A stretch of DNA of 64,000 nt from Zygnema cylindricum (GCA_037447655.1 JBBHKE010003563.1:31524-95523), one strand, 5' to 3'. Positions 21,210 through 33,066 are shown, counted from the first letter of the stretch. Notes: generated from the letters alone by a model not told the origin. Translations and numbers: made by a program.

Positions 21210-23218
21210 AGACCTCAATTAAAGAAATAAGAAGTGATAATGGGAAAAAATACACCTTAAAGGATTTTGAAGAGTTTCTTAAAAGGCAAGGAATTCATCA
21301 TGAAAATACTATCTTCTGATCCGTAACAGAATGGAGTAGCAAAAAGAGTTAACAAAACTTTAAGGGATATGGTTATAAATACTCTAACTGATAAAATGAT
21401 AGGATTGCAATTTTAGGCAAAGACTATGAACTATTCTAGCTTTATCAAAAAACAGAGTCTTAACTTTAGCAAATAAGAAAGAAAACCTCGTATGAGAGAT
21501 GGACAGGAACAAAACCAGATTTGTCTAGCTTAAGAGTATTTAAAAGTCAACTTTGTCTAGCTTAAGAGTATTTAAAAGTCAACTCTATAGTTTAGACTCT
21601 GATAAAACTAGATGGAAGTTAGAGGGAAAAGGAAAACCGTGATATCTTTTAAACTATGATGAGATCACTAAAGGAGATCACTAAAGGTTACTGAGTGTAT
21701 GATCTGAAGAAGAGAGATATAATTTTAGTGAAACACATAATGGTAATGGATGAAAGAAAGTATGTAGATGCATTCAAATATAGTAAAGAAGTCAAACTCG
21801 GATTTGTACCTGATAAGTTTTTTGACTCTAACTTTGAAAACAATGAAAAGAAAGATGGAGAAAAAAAAAATTGCAAATCTACCAAAAGAGAAGGAGGAAA
21901 AAACAACATCCGAGAATACTCCACAAAAAAAAGTGGAAATCGGTGGAGCACTGGATGAGATAACGGAAATGGGTGAAATCCCCCTAAAAGAAACCTAAGG
22001 ATGCTTTCAATACCGGCGTCGAATTTTGAAAATGGGAGAAATAGTAGCAAACTGCTTCAAGAAAAACAGGTGAATAACAACCTCACAAAGAGGTCTCATT
22101 CGGATGAGCCTCAGACATACTTGGAGGCAATAAATAGTCCAAAAAATAGCCGATGGATAACTGCCATAAATGAGGAAATGGCTTCTATTAGGGAAGCTAA
22201 TACATGGGAGCTGGTAGATTGTCCACCAGACAAACCCAGCTGGATGCAAGTGGGTTTTTAATCTTAAAGTAAAACACATATAACACTAATGAGAGATACA
22301 AGGCTAGATTTGTTGCCAAAGGTTACACTAAGAAAGACGGTATAGACTATGAAGAAACTTTTCCACCAATAGTCAGATTCCCTTCAGTCAAAATCCTCCT
22401 AAGTTTAGCAGCAGCAGAGGATATGGAAATCCATCAAATGGATATCAAAACAGCCTTCTTACATGATGAGTTGGAAGATGAAATCTCCATGAGGTAGCCG
22501 AAATGATTTGTGGAAAGTGGGGAAGAAAGCAAGGTGTGCAAACTGATAAAGTCGCTCTATGGATTTAAACATGCCCCGCGGCAATAGAATATTAAACTTG
22601 ACGAATTTCAGACTGGCTTGGGGCATATCAAAATTTGTTCAAATCTTTCAATATATCTATTTGAGGACGAAAATGGAGTGATATTAATTGTTATTTATGT
22701 GGATGACTTGTTAGTCATAAGTAAATCCTTAGATAAGATTAACAAATTAAAACATGATTCTAGAATTATGTTTGAAATGAAAGACCTCGGTGAGGTAAAA
22801 TATGTTTTGTGAATTCAGGTTGAAAGAGACATAGTGAATAGAATAATTAGACTTACTCAAAAAAAAAACTATTGGAAATACGTTAGAGAAATTTCAGATG
22901 GACAAGGCAAATGGATGTACTACTCCCATGGATCTAAAAAAAATGTCAGAGGGGGGTGAAGAGGGAGGAATAATGATTATTGATGATAAAATGGACGAGG
23001 AAGAGAAAAGGGTTACAGAAAACATCCCTTATCGGCAGATAATAAGAAGTTTAATCTACTTTATAAACTGTACTTGGCCTGATACAGTTGCAAATGTAAG
23101 TGTCCTCAGCAAAAGTCTAAATGAACCCAAAAAGAGAGACTATAGGGGAGTTAAAAGGGTGATGAGATATCTGGTGGGCAGAAGTGAATTGTGGTTGCAT
23201 TTGGGAGGGTAGCACGCT
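21210..23218 (+). pseudogene. Decayed copia pol relic, copy 1
   Basis: Begins inside integrase (IRSDNGKKYTLKDFEEFL). The integrase C-terminus and linker follow (VYDLKKRDIILVKHIMVMDE, about 21692), then RT with KPSWMQVGF-like, GYTKKDGIDYEETF, QMDIKTAFL, IYVDDLLVISKS (about 22700) and CTTPMDLKKMSEG and YRQIIRSLIYFINCTWPD (about 23029). It stops before RNase H is complete (ELWLHLGG at about 23200). Multiple stops and frameshifts. Closest to E1/E2 among the elements here. Confidence 0.85.
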
Positions 23219-23244
23219 GACATAACTTCAGAGACACTTCAACG

Positions 23245-25010
23245 AAAATAAAGTATCGAGTGAAAATGACATGAGACCTCAATAAAAAAAATAAGAAGTG
23301 ATAATGGGAAAGAATACACCTCAAGGGAGTTTGAAGAATTTCTGAAAGGGGAAGAAATTCATCATGAAAAATTGTCCCTTACAATCCGGAACATAATGGA
23401 ATAGCAGAAAGAGTTAACAAAACTCTAGGGGATATGTCTAGAAGTATGCTAAGTGACAAGAGGATAGGAATGCAGTTTTGGATAGAGGCTATGAACTATT
23501 TTAACTTCATCAAAAATAAAGTCTTAACTTCGGCAAGTAAAGAAGAAACCCCCTATGAGAAATGGACAAGAAAAAAACCAAATTTGTCTAGCTTAAGAGT
23601 GTTTGGAATTCAAGAAAACAATTTAGACTTTGATAAAACTAAATAGAAGTTAGAGAGAAGAGGGAAACCGAGATTTTTTGTAGGCTATGATGAAAGCACT
23701 AAAGGTTACTCAGTTTATGATCTGAAAAAGATAGACATAATTTTAGTGAAACACATAGTGGAAATGGATGTGGGAAAGCCCATTGATCCATTCAAATATA
23801 GTAGGGAAGTCAACGTCAGATTTGTACTCGATCAATTTTTTGATTATGACTTTGAAATAAATGAGAGGAAGATGGAGAAAAGGAAGAATTCGCAGATTTA
23901 CCAAAAGAGAACGAGGAAAGAAAAACATCCGAGATAACTCCTCAATACGAAGTGGAAACCGGTGAAGCAATTGATGAGGTACTGCAATTAGGAGAAAGAG
24001 GAGCATAGATCCCCTTAAACAAAACCTCGAGGATGCCTTCCATACCGACGTAAAAATTTTGAAGGGGGAAGAAGAAGTAGCAAACGGCTCCAAGAAAGAC
24101 AAGTGAATAACCAACTCACGAAGATGTCTCATCCGGATGGGCCTCACATAAACTTAGAGGCCATAAATACTCAAGAAAGTAGCAGTGCATAACTGCCATA
24201 AATGAGGAAATGGCTTCCGTTAGGGAAGCTGATACATGGGAGTTCGTAGATTGTCCACCAGACCGAAATCTAATTGGATGTAAGTGGGTTTTAAAACTAA
24301 GGCTAAACCCAGATAATACCATTGAGAGACACAAGGCTAGATTCTGAAAGATATACCGCAGAGATGGTATGCAGCGAAAGCAAAAAGAAAACACACAATT
24401 GGCCACAAAAAGACATCTTTATAAAAAAATGGCCGAAGCCTTTTAACAAGGGTTTTCCCTTTCCTCTCACTTTTCCCTCTTTCACTCTATCAATCCTAAA
24501 ATAATGTGAACTGGGTTACCATTCTACAGTTGCACAAATTAACTTAAGTAGCAGCCTAGAAAACGTGCAGTGCACGACAGAAAAAATAACATAGGTGGTG
24601 CCTTTCGAGCGAAGGCACAATAGAAGAAAAAAGCACGCAGAAAAGTGACAGGCGCGCTTTCCTTCGAGAAGAGAAGAGAAGTAGAACGTTTCGTGCGCAG
24701 CGTACCATGAAACTTTGAACAAATACTTTCGTGCACCGTACGCGCACGAAAACAAACACCAAACGTACGATAACAATAAATGACTTCGACGCGAACCAAA
24801 GTATCGCGTGGGTCCAATACTTGACGATTCTCCAAATTGGATCGTAACAGATTCGTTGCTAAAGGTAACACTCACAAAGAGGGCATAAACTATGAAGAAA
24901 CATTTGCACCAGTAGTTAGATTGTTAGTTTCCTTCAGTCAGAATCCTCTTAAGTTTAATCAGAATCCTTTTAAATTTAGCAGTAGCAGAGGATATGGAAT
25001 TTTTGCACGG
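23245..25010 (+). pseudogene. Decayed copia pol relic, copy 2, split by a solo LTR
   Basis: Starts at the same integrase position as copy 1 (ACCTCAAT, then AAGTGATAATGGGAAAGAA), through SRSMLSDKRIGMQFWIEAMN (23434 on), linker and the RT start (WEFVDCPPDRN). It is interrupted at 24344 and resumes at 24850 with RFVAKGNTHKEGINYEETFAP. It fades out near 25010 at the MITE cluster. Heavily mutated. Confidence 0.82.
24345..24849 (-). mobile_element. Solo LTR (505 bp) in pol relic copy 2
   Basis: TGAAAGATATACC...GATCGTAACA, flanked by GATTC at 24340-24344 and 24850-24854. The coding sequence reads across the site (KARF, then VAKG). TG...CA ends and 5-bp TSD fit an LTR. The minus orientation is chosen because that strand starts TGTTACGATCC, like other LTR starts here. 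It is a different family from the other LTRs in the window. Confidence 0.85.
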
Positions 25011-25183
25011 TGAGACACCGACCGTACGCCACACTAATTGAAACGACACTAAAGTAGAGTTGTTAACGCTGATTAAAAAGTACCTTAAATAATGTAAAGA
25101 ATAATTTCAAATTATATACTCTATTTAGGGTGACATAGTCGAAATTAAGGGTGACAAAATTAGCATATATTTGCGGTGTACTG

Positions 25184-25395
25184 TACACCGTGAATCGCTA
25201 TTAGCGTTAATGACTCTAATTGCGGTACCCCGTTTTTTTACCCAAATTCTCAAATAGATTTAATAAAAACCCTTTAAAAAACAAATTAGAGTAAATGATT
25301 TCCTTCAAAACCCCCAAATTCCCAATTAGCGTAAATAACGTTAATTGTTTAATTACGCTATCTATTTTATTACGCTAATAGCGGTTCACGGTGTA
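25184..25395. mobile_element. MITE, TACACCG family, copy 1
   Basis: 212 bp with terminal inverted repeats TACACCGTGAATCGCTATT and the matching AGCGGTTCACGGTGTA end. Interior AT-rich. TA occurs at each end, which could be the TSD of a Tc1/mariner-like element or part of the repeat. The tail of another copy (GCGGTGTA) ends just before it at 25180. Confidence 0.8.
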
Positions 25396-25401
25396 GTTCA
25401 C

Positions 25402-25622
25402 TACACCGTGAATTGTTATTAGCGTATTGAAAGCTAATACGGGTACCTTTTTTTTTTCAAATTCTCAAATAGAATTATCCATACTATTAAAATAAAAAAC
25501 CCTAATTCCTAATTAGAGTAAACGATTTCTTTGAAAATTTCCGAATTCCCAATTAGTGTTAATAACGGTAATTATTCCTATAGGCTAAAAAACTTCTACT
25601 GTAATAACAATTTAAGTTGTAC
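25402..25622. mobile_element. MITE, TACACCG family, copy 2 (degenerate right end)
   Basis: Starts TACACCGTGAATTGTTATTA six bases after copy 1 ends. The right end AATAACAATTTAAGTTGTA is a decayed inverse. Followed at about 25632 by another left end, TACACCGCGATTCG. Confidence 0.65.
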
Positions 25623-25631
25623 TGTATAGTA

Positions 25632-26847
25632 CACCGCGATTCGTTATTAGTGTCAATAACTCTAATTTGGGTTCTTAAAATTTTGAATTGTTTTTTTCAA
25701 ATAGGATACATGAATGTAATTTTTCCTTAACGTTAATTAAGATACCGTACAAAATAGCGTAAAGCCCGAAAGTACAATGAAATCGAAATATTTTGGTGTA
25801 CGGTCGATGTCAGACCGTACATAAATGTACCTTTTCAAGTGAAAATTTACAAAAAATGAATTAAATCAGACTCGCACGCATAGGAACGTGCGCTCAAATA
25901 GACGGGATTAGTCTGACACGTAAATTAGTATGGCATGTACGGACATTTTAAATTCGCGACGGCGTACGATTTCTAATATTTTGTACGGATACAAATATTA
26001 ATGTATATAATCGTACGGCTAATGTTCCATTTTTGTTGTTCCCAAATTAGCATTAACGCTGAAATTAGAATACACCATTAAAAAAAAAAAAAATCATTTT
26101 TTTAATTAGCATCAAGTACGGTAAGTTTTCTTAAACACTATTTAAACTTTGACACTAATAACGATTCGCGGTGTACACCGCCAATCGCTATTAGAGTAAA
26201 GGAATAAATAGCGTAAAAAAAAATAGTGTTATTAACGCTAATTGGGAAAAAAAAAATCAAAAAAAAACATATATACTAATTAATCACTAACTCTAATTTG
26301 GATTTTTTCGAATAATAAATGCCCGCCGCATTGATGTCTACATCACTATATCTATCCGTACAAAATTTGACAATTCGTACGCCAAAATGTGAATATTCGA
26401 GTTTGCGTCTCTTTTTCCAGTGCACATTCACATGCGTGCAGAATTACATTAAATGACTTTTTGTACATTTGAATTTTCGAAAAGTACATTCTGGTACGTA
26501 AAAAACTGTTCGTACACCACACTATAAACATTGAGGTGTACTTCCGTTAATAGCGCTAATTAAAAATGAACCCTAAAAAGCGTAAAAAAATAGAATTATG
26601 GATTGTATTTCAGGTTTTTTTTTTTTTAAGGGCACCGAATTAGCGTTATTTACTCTAATAGCGATTGGCGGTGTACAGTAAATAAAAGAAAACCGCCCCC
26701 CTTTGACCTTGACCGCTGACTAAAAAGTAAAAACAGGCCTGCGTGGAAGCTCGAAATCCCTCGGTGAAGTAACGTGTGATCTTATTAATATTTTGCGGAC
26801 GCACATTAGCTACGTGCACACGCAACACGTTTAGTGCAGCGATAGAT
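25632..26847. repeat. Nested and fragmentary TACACCG MITEs
   Basis: Left ends at about 25632 and 26174 and right ends at about 26175 (CGATTCGCGGTGTA) and 26675 (GCGATTGGCGGTGTA). The right end at 26175 and the left end at 26174 share a TA. The span 26174-26675 is too long for one copy and is probably nested. Many ACGCTAATT/AATTAGCGT motifs. No gene. Confidence 0.65.
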
Positions 26848-27065
26848 TACACCGCCAATCGCTATTAGCGTAAAAGTTTTTTTAGCGTACACGAATAATT
26901 AGCGTGGTTTACGCTAATTGGGAATTTGGAAATTTTCGAAGAAATCGTTTACTCTAGTTAAGGATTATGGTTTTTTGTAAATAGTATGAATAATTATATT
27001 TGAGAATATATAAAAAAAGCGGGACGGAATTAGCGTACACTACGCTAATACCGATTGGCGGTGTA
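26848..27065. mobile_element. MITE, TACACCG family, intact copy
   Basis: 218 bp, ends TACACCGCCAATCGCTATTA and GATTGGCGGTGTA. The interior from about 26885 is nearly identical to the copy at 63837 (for example AATTAGCGTGGTTTACGC), indicating a young subfamily. Confidence 0.85.
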
Positions 27066-27201
27066 GTGCGCTGCAAAGTCAACCGCCGGCCAAAGTGGTA
27101 CAAAAAAAGCGCACGCAAATGTGAAGATGACGTCAAAAAGTACAATCACAAACAACCGGATAGGAGAAAACCGTCCCCCTTCTCGCTTGTGCCTGGCCTT
27201 T

Positions 27202-27301
27202 GGAGATCTGAACGACGCCCGACGGTGGAGATCTGAACGACGCCCGACGGTGAAGATCTGAACGACGCCCGACGGCGGAGATCTGAACGACGCCCGACGG
27301 T
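27202..27301. repeat. Four tandem 25-bp repeats upstream of the small secreted protein gene
   Basis: Units begin GGAGATCTGAACGACGCCC (third unit GAAGATCTG) and end CGACGGT or CGACGGC, with 1-2 differences. GC-rich against an AT-rich background. They end 53 bp upstream of the TATA box, so they may be promoter elements. No spacers, so not CRISPR-like. Confidence 0.92.
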
Positions 27302-27353
27302 AACTGGCAACAGACTGGGTGTTAAACGGTCGGTCAAAGTACATTAGGATCGA

Positions 27354-27360
27354 TATAAAG
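27354..27360 (+). promoter_or_regulatory. TATA box of the small secreted protein gene
   Basis: TATAAAG located 89 bp upstream of the ATG at 27449, giving an expected start site near 27385 and a 5' UTR of about 65 nt. Confidence 0.65.
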
Positions 27361-27448
27361 CGCTTACTCACAGACGCCAAATTCATCCCTCACCAATTTC
27401 ATCACTATCACTCGTTCAGCACGAATTCTCATAAGTCTTGTCATCACC

Positions 27449-27790
27449 ATGGCTTCTTATCGTGGCTTGTGCTTTGTAGCTCTTGCTTTCGGCTTTCTTC
27501 TCCTCGTCGATGTATCTGACGCCCTTTCGTGCCATGCAGAAGATGACTCTCCGGCAAACACATGTTTGTGCAAGCCATTTAAGTTTACAGGCAGGGAATG
27601 GGCGTATGAGAACTGGGACCCGACTTGTCCTCTGGGAGATAATTGTCTCGGCTGGAGATGCTTCGGCAACGGATATCTTCAAGTTCACGATTCGGCGAAA
27701 GGAATCTGGGTTCCCTATCTTGCCGAATGCGCTTCTCGAACAAACAAAAAATGTCTTTGGCCTATAACTGGAGTTAATACCATAACCTAG
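27449..27790 (+). CDS. Small secreted cysteine-rich protein (113 aa), intronless
   Basis: The ATG is in a strong plant-type context (TCACCATGGCT) behind a TATA box. Residues 1-26 form a signal peptide (hydrophobic FVALAFGFLLLV, cleavage likely after DVSDA). The mature part of about 87 aa is acidic and aromatic and has eight cysteines (28, 39, 41, 60, 66, 71, 94, 102), an even number fitting four disulfides in an apoplastic protein. Motifs: CLCKPFKF, WAYENWDPTC, CLGWRCFGNGYLQV. I do not recognise the family. It resembles no defensin, LTP or hevein spacing I know, and there is no transmembrane segment or GPI tail. It stands alone between a MITE cluster and gene-poor DNA. It could be a stress or defence-related secreted peptide, but that is only inference from size, export signal and cysteines. 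Confidence 0.75.
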   Translation: MASYRGLCFVALAFGFLLLVDVSDALSCHAEDDSPANTCLCKPFKFTGREWAYENWDPTCPLGDNCLGWRCFGNGYLQVHDSAKGIWVPYLAECASRTNKKCLWPITGVNTIT

Positions 27791-30604
27791 CATCATAAAT
27801 ACTTGGAGCATGTGGAGACTTGTGATTCCGAAAATTTCTCTGTGCTGCAAACCCTCGTTACTATATTGGCGCCTTTTTGTAGACGACTAAGTTTTGTTTC
27901 AAAGGTTTTAGTGTTTGCTGGAGTAATATTGTTGAGTTATTGAAAAGGGGGTTTTTTTTCTTTCTTTTATGATCTATTTTAGCTTTATTACGGTAGTTTT
28001 TCGTGTTTAGTTGAATAGAGCATTTGACATTACCTGTTTTACTTTCGTACTTTTTATAAAATTCATTTAGATGTTGGCTCCTTTGTTCATGGTAGTTTCC
28101 ATGAGAGCATTCTCTTTGATTTAGAAGTGAATGTCCTTCTCTTTTAATTTTTAAATATACCACAAGTACGTTTCGTTTATCCAAATGTACATGTGGCACT
28201 GATTGACCATGGGAATTTTGTCTATGAAGAAAATTTTGGTTACAGTTATGGCACTGAACGGTTGACCACAATAACTGGAAAGAGAGGATGTCTGAGTTGC
28301 AACTTATGTTTTGAATATGTAACTGAAAAACAAAATTGTTTGCATTTCTATTTGTTGTAAACAAGTTTGCATGACAGAAGTTCAGTTTTGCATGATGGAG
28401 AAGTTTTATATTTCTGGCATGTACACTTCCAGTGGGAGAATTTTCCAATAGGAGAATTTTTGGAAGTATCAACAAACAAAATGATTCTATCTAAACGGTG
28501 GAACGTTTACATCTCGTCACTTGTGCCCCAAAGACAATACTATTTTTTTCTCTCATGCGTTTTGTTGTTGTACATACGTCAAATGCGGTTTAGTTGAGAA
28601 TTTTGACTTGAATGAACTTGGAGAGAAGAGCTCTTAAAACGGTTTTACTATGGTGTTACCAAAGAATAAAATCAGATGTCATCGTCCGTAATCTCAAATA
28701 TGAAGTCATTTGTGGCATGAAGTCACTTGTGGCATGAAGTCACAAGACACCTCGCGTTTAAGTGTAGTGGCTTGTCTTTGCTCAGGCTGGTCAATCATGC
28801 AAACATCTGTTAAAGGATTTAATGTGGGCAAGATTTCTGTAGCGGATGGAAATGGAACGCAATACTTTGTCACGGGAGGTTAAAACGCTCGAATTTCGTA
28901 AAACTATCTAAAACTTACCAACCCTACGAGATACCAATTCAAGCATGACATCTCCAATGTTCGCGCCATTGTAGATCAATCTATAGCTGAATTTTGTGCA
29001 TTCGGGGGAAGCAGAAATCATGATTGCTGCAAACGGACTGTTTTCACTCCCAGGAAAACGAGGGCCTGTTTAGTTCATAGGTGACAACCTCATTGCCTAA
29101 CAAACATGGTTACCATATGCCTAGAGTAGAAGATAACAAGAAAACGGACTGGTAACCATTTCACCACTAACTTATCGGATGTTAATAATAGCGCATTTTT
29201 TAACAACTTTAACCATCAATTAGCTATACATTCCTCTGAGAAATACTTATTATAAGTTCTTTCACAAGGATGTTTTAGAGGTGGTCTTTTGCAAACAACC
29301 TGTTGAATTCCACCAACTTCACGTTTCTACTTTCTGTTCGTCCATGTCATCATTCAGAACTGAAAGTTGACATTTTACAAGAACAATCTTGAGAACTTCC
29401 ATTGCTGAAAATATGAAACTGTATTTCGTTGCATCACTCGGCGTTCAATAGCACGTCACCTCCATATATTGACTAGGCGACAAAATGGGTCGGGGAACGG
29501 GAATGAAAGGAAAAAAATTCAGGAAAATTTGAAACAGAGACGACCCAAATGGTGGACAGTGCGATGCAAAAGATTTTTTCTCCAGTGCATGCCAAAGGAA
29601 CTGAATTAATATCAACCTTAAAGCTAAAACTCGAATCCGATGTTAAACCAAAGGACATTCTGCCAAACCGCAAAGCTTTTCTAAAAGGTTAAATGCACTA
29701 ATCAGTCAAGCTTCACCGTCTTCTTCAAGCTCAGAAGCTTTTTCTCGATCTTGTGAACTTCGCGAGGATATCGTATGACCTGATTCCTTGTCGTCATTTC
29801 TGATTCAATGACATCGGGTCTCTTTGGAAAACTGCTGCAGGCGTGAGAAAGTTTCCCGGCTGATTGCCTGCCAAAAAAAGCATTACAATACCATAAATTT
29901 ACCAGGAAAAACTTGCTGCCACAGGTAAATACTGTCATAAAACGATTCTGCCTTCAAAACTTGCCTTCAATGACCTGTGAAAGACACATCAAAGTGGTCT
30001 GGTAAACGCTGACTTACTAACATAGCAAACAAGTGACACAAGAGTTATGATAACTCCAAAGAAAGAAAACACACAAAACAGTCCCCGCTGCCTGTTTATT
30101 TAGATGTGTGTATTTCCACCCTTTGTACCAAGAGACTGATTGTACGAACTATTTCTCTATTATTATATTTCTTATTACTATATAATAGTGATATTGTCAA
30201 TCATACTGGCAGCCGGAATGGATTGGCAAGCCAAAAACATTGTACAGACAAACCTTAAACCCGACCGGCCAAACATGACAACAAGCACCTGTTGCTGCAA
30301 ATGGAAGGCACGCCTATACCCATGTGACTTATGACACATATGCCTGTCACATCATGTTTCCTCTTACATTATGAGGAACTGAGGGTGAGGTATATTGTCT
30401 ATCTATCACAGGCAAGAAAATTATGAAACCGCCTGTCTGAACCAAAAAAGAGTGAACAAAAATGCAGCATTTTAATACAGCTGTAGAAAAACTTGTCACG
30501 CTCTCGCAAGTAAAATTAATGAAAAACCATTGGCTGTATGCTTGGCAATCCACAAGTCAAAAGACAGACGTTCGAAAAAATATCGATATTGTTATGGTTG
30601 CAAG
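27791..30604. other. Intergenic, no gene recognised
   Basis: The first 200 bp are probably the 3' UTR of the preceding gene. A minus-strand frame at 29702-29871 with a possible acceptor and a lysine-rich end (IEKKLLSLKKTVKLD) could be a last exon, but no partner exons were found. Confidence 0.4.
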
Positions 30605-30877
30605 CATAGTTCAAAAGTAGGCGTTTTTACGGTAGGCCTTTGGTCGGCGCCTTTATCGTAAGTTCTGTTATGGGCTTTTCATGTGATCTTAGATCGCTAC
30701 TTTGATCAGCGACCGTCCGATCGTCCAAATCTGACGGTGTGAATAAAATTTTTTGGTCCGAATGTTTTAATTGGTCCGAATAGGTCCGAATACAATATGG
30801 GTCTTAAGGTCATATTGTATGTTTCGCATACAATAGGCATATTGTATGGGCCTACTTTCACTTACTTTTGAACTATG
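30605..30877. mobile_element. hAT-type MITE, copy 1
   Basis: Ends CATAGTTCAAAAGTAGG and the inverse TACTTTTGAACTATG, flanked by the perfect 8-bp TSD GTTGCAAG (30597-30604 and 30878-30885). 273 bp, no coding frame. An 8-bp TSD with CA...TG ends is the hAT hallmark. Interior shares GTGATCTTAGATCG and TACAATATGG blocks with the copy at 61420. Confidence 0.93.
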
Positions 30878-31030
30878 GTTGCAAGTAAACGAGCTTCAAT
30901 GTGGATAGCCTTGAAACTGTTGGAGGAATGTCCACTTCGGACTCCACAAGTGTGTATCGCAGTAAAAGCTGGGGTGCTAGTGCGCCGTTCATTGCCGTAA
31001 ATTCGGTTTCAGGCGCTTGCATGCACAATC

Positions 31031-31103
31031 GGCCGGGTAGCTCACTTGGTAGAGCTAGTGTACGGCTAACACAAGGTCCCGGGTTCGATCCCTGGCTTGG
31101 CCA
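31031..31103 (+). tRNA. tRNA-like sequence (GGC at the anticodon position), probably a pseudo-tRNA or SINE head
   Basis: Exactly 73 nt with a 7-bp acceptor stem (two G-U), D stem GCTC/GAGC, anticodon stem AGTGT/ACACA with one mismatch, 5-nt variable loop, T stem CCGGG/CCTGG around TTCGATC, discriminator A and TTTT directly after. The anticodon loop ACGGCTA would give GGC (Ala) but has C at position 33 instead of T. That, with the stem mismatch, argues against a functional tRNA. Confidence 0.5.
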
Positions 31104-33061
31104 TTTTCCAAAGTTTTCACTTTGACGCCCATGCGATATGTTGAATATCGCCGATCCTCAATAGAAACACCAATTGATCTAAAAATATGCAGTAGGGCAT
31201 GGACAAAACTACGACATATAGCTTTCCTTTAAGAAAAAAGATTGCAATGGAAGGACTTGATGCTTTGCAAGGTGGCGTCATAAACTTCATTGACTCATAA
31301 TTTCAGAATTGAAACTGATATGCCAACATACAGGACAAAAACAGTGTAATGCAGTAAGTATTTAAGCTTCAAAGAGAATTTAAAAGGCGACTGATCATAA
31401 CATCAATAGACCAAATAATGGAACAGCTGTAAACGTCATCAAGCTTTCCAAAAACTATTCGTATCCTGATAGTTGCTGCTAAGAGCTATTGGATATCGTT
31501 CCATGTACATTACGTACATGTAGAAAATATAGACCTATAACACAAATGTTTGTCTTAGCAACCATGCGATATAAGGATACACAATAAGTTACATGACATT
31601 AGGCTATGCATCCACACCCAATTACAGGAAATCTGATTTCCATAGACCCACTTATATAATGCCTGATTTAGATGTTTAAAACCATAGCATATTGCGATTT
31701 GTTGCAATATTTATACACCAAATATAAAGATTATTGAACAAGGAATATTGGGAAACCCCCCTCCAGTAAACAACAATATCAATAAGGCGTTACATGTTGT
31801 CTTGACTAAAAAACTTGCCATCGATTAAATACACTGAGAATTGAATTCATTCAATTTAATAACTGCCACATCTGTTGGAAAAGCACTTTTTGGTGACACA
31901 TTGACACACATCACAATGCGATGCCTATCACGACCGGAATGGACAGATAACACTTAAAACTCAACCTTTGCCCACAACTTCTTAGTATATACATCAGTAA
32001 CAAAATTACAAGAGAAAAAAAACAAATGACGCTCACCTTGGATGGAGGACATTATGGCTGTCAACCTGTGAATGCCAGGAAAACATGGAAGGGTCCATCC
32101 AGACAGGGATGCAATAATTAGAAACACAATTTCTGTACAATTTGATTGTAGCGAACTCTTTAAAACCAAGATTTTTCATGACGGAAAGCTTCAATTGTTC
32201 TATAAACTTATGCAATTACCACGACAGTAATCTTTTTACTCTCTGCTCCCATACACCATGACCTCTCTGCTCCCATACACCATGATAGATTACAGAGCGC
32301 AGATGCAAAGTGCGTACTCGCAAGTCCATCGATGTACCAGTCGCAATCTGGTCAACATCCTGGCGTTCAAGGACAAGTGATTCTGGCGTTCAAGGACAAG
32401 TGTGCCCCGCAGTAGGCCTGTTGCACGAGAAAAATCGAACTGCAAGTTCGTCCATTGACCTGAAGCATAGTGGTACGTGCTGTTGAAAGCAGACAAAACC
32501 ACCCAACCCACAAAGAAACGGAAAAAGGAGGAACATTCAAAACGAAGAGGAGAGAAACAAGTGAGTCTGCTTGTTCATACATACAGAGCAGGGGCTATCC
32601 GTTCAAGAACTCTTTTCTATGTCCAAGTGATGCCATAGGAGAAATAATGCATGTTTGACACCACTACAAGCAAGTATAATAAGAGAGTTTGTTAGCCATT
32701 CTACCAGAAGGAAAATTAGCAATCAACATCATATTCATAAAATTTATTCAATGGTTACAAGAGTCAAGGGAATAAAACTTTATAAAGTTTCAGGTCAAAA
32801 CTCTTTGTACTTTAATTCGTATCGACGTCATTCTTATGGTTTGTCACTAAAGTTCACCTATGTCAGAACCATTCTAGCATTGTCCTTCATAGCCTATGCC
32901 GATATGTTGTTTTTCTAAATAAAATCTAGTGGATGGCATCTTTTCTAGATAAAAGTAGTTGGCCATCATAAATTCATCACATCAACAGCCAAATTCAAAC
33001 ATTTTGTTGGCTAAAACATGGTCTATCATAAGAACAGAGAATTCCTGACTTCAAGAATGTG
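31104..33061. other. Intergenic, no gene recognised
   Basis: AT-rich. Two short tandem duplications are present: a 23-bp unit containing TGCTCCCATACACCATGA (about 32239-32285) and a 20-bp unit TGGCGTTCAAGGACAAGTG (about 32360-32402). Nothing else supported. Confidence 0.5.
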
Positions 33062-33066
33062 TCAAG

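Noticed and set aside
27202-27301. Possible CRISPR-like array
   Set aside because: The 25-bp units are directly adjacent with no spacers, in a eukaryotic genome.
28367-28597. 76-aa plus-strand frame
   Set aside because: No signal, homology or codon pattern; AT-rich background.
29702-29871. Possible terminal exon on the minus strand ending KKTVKLD
   Set aside because: Acceptor-like site present but no upstream exons or homology recognised.
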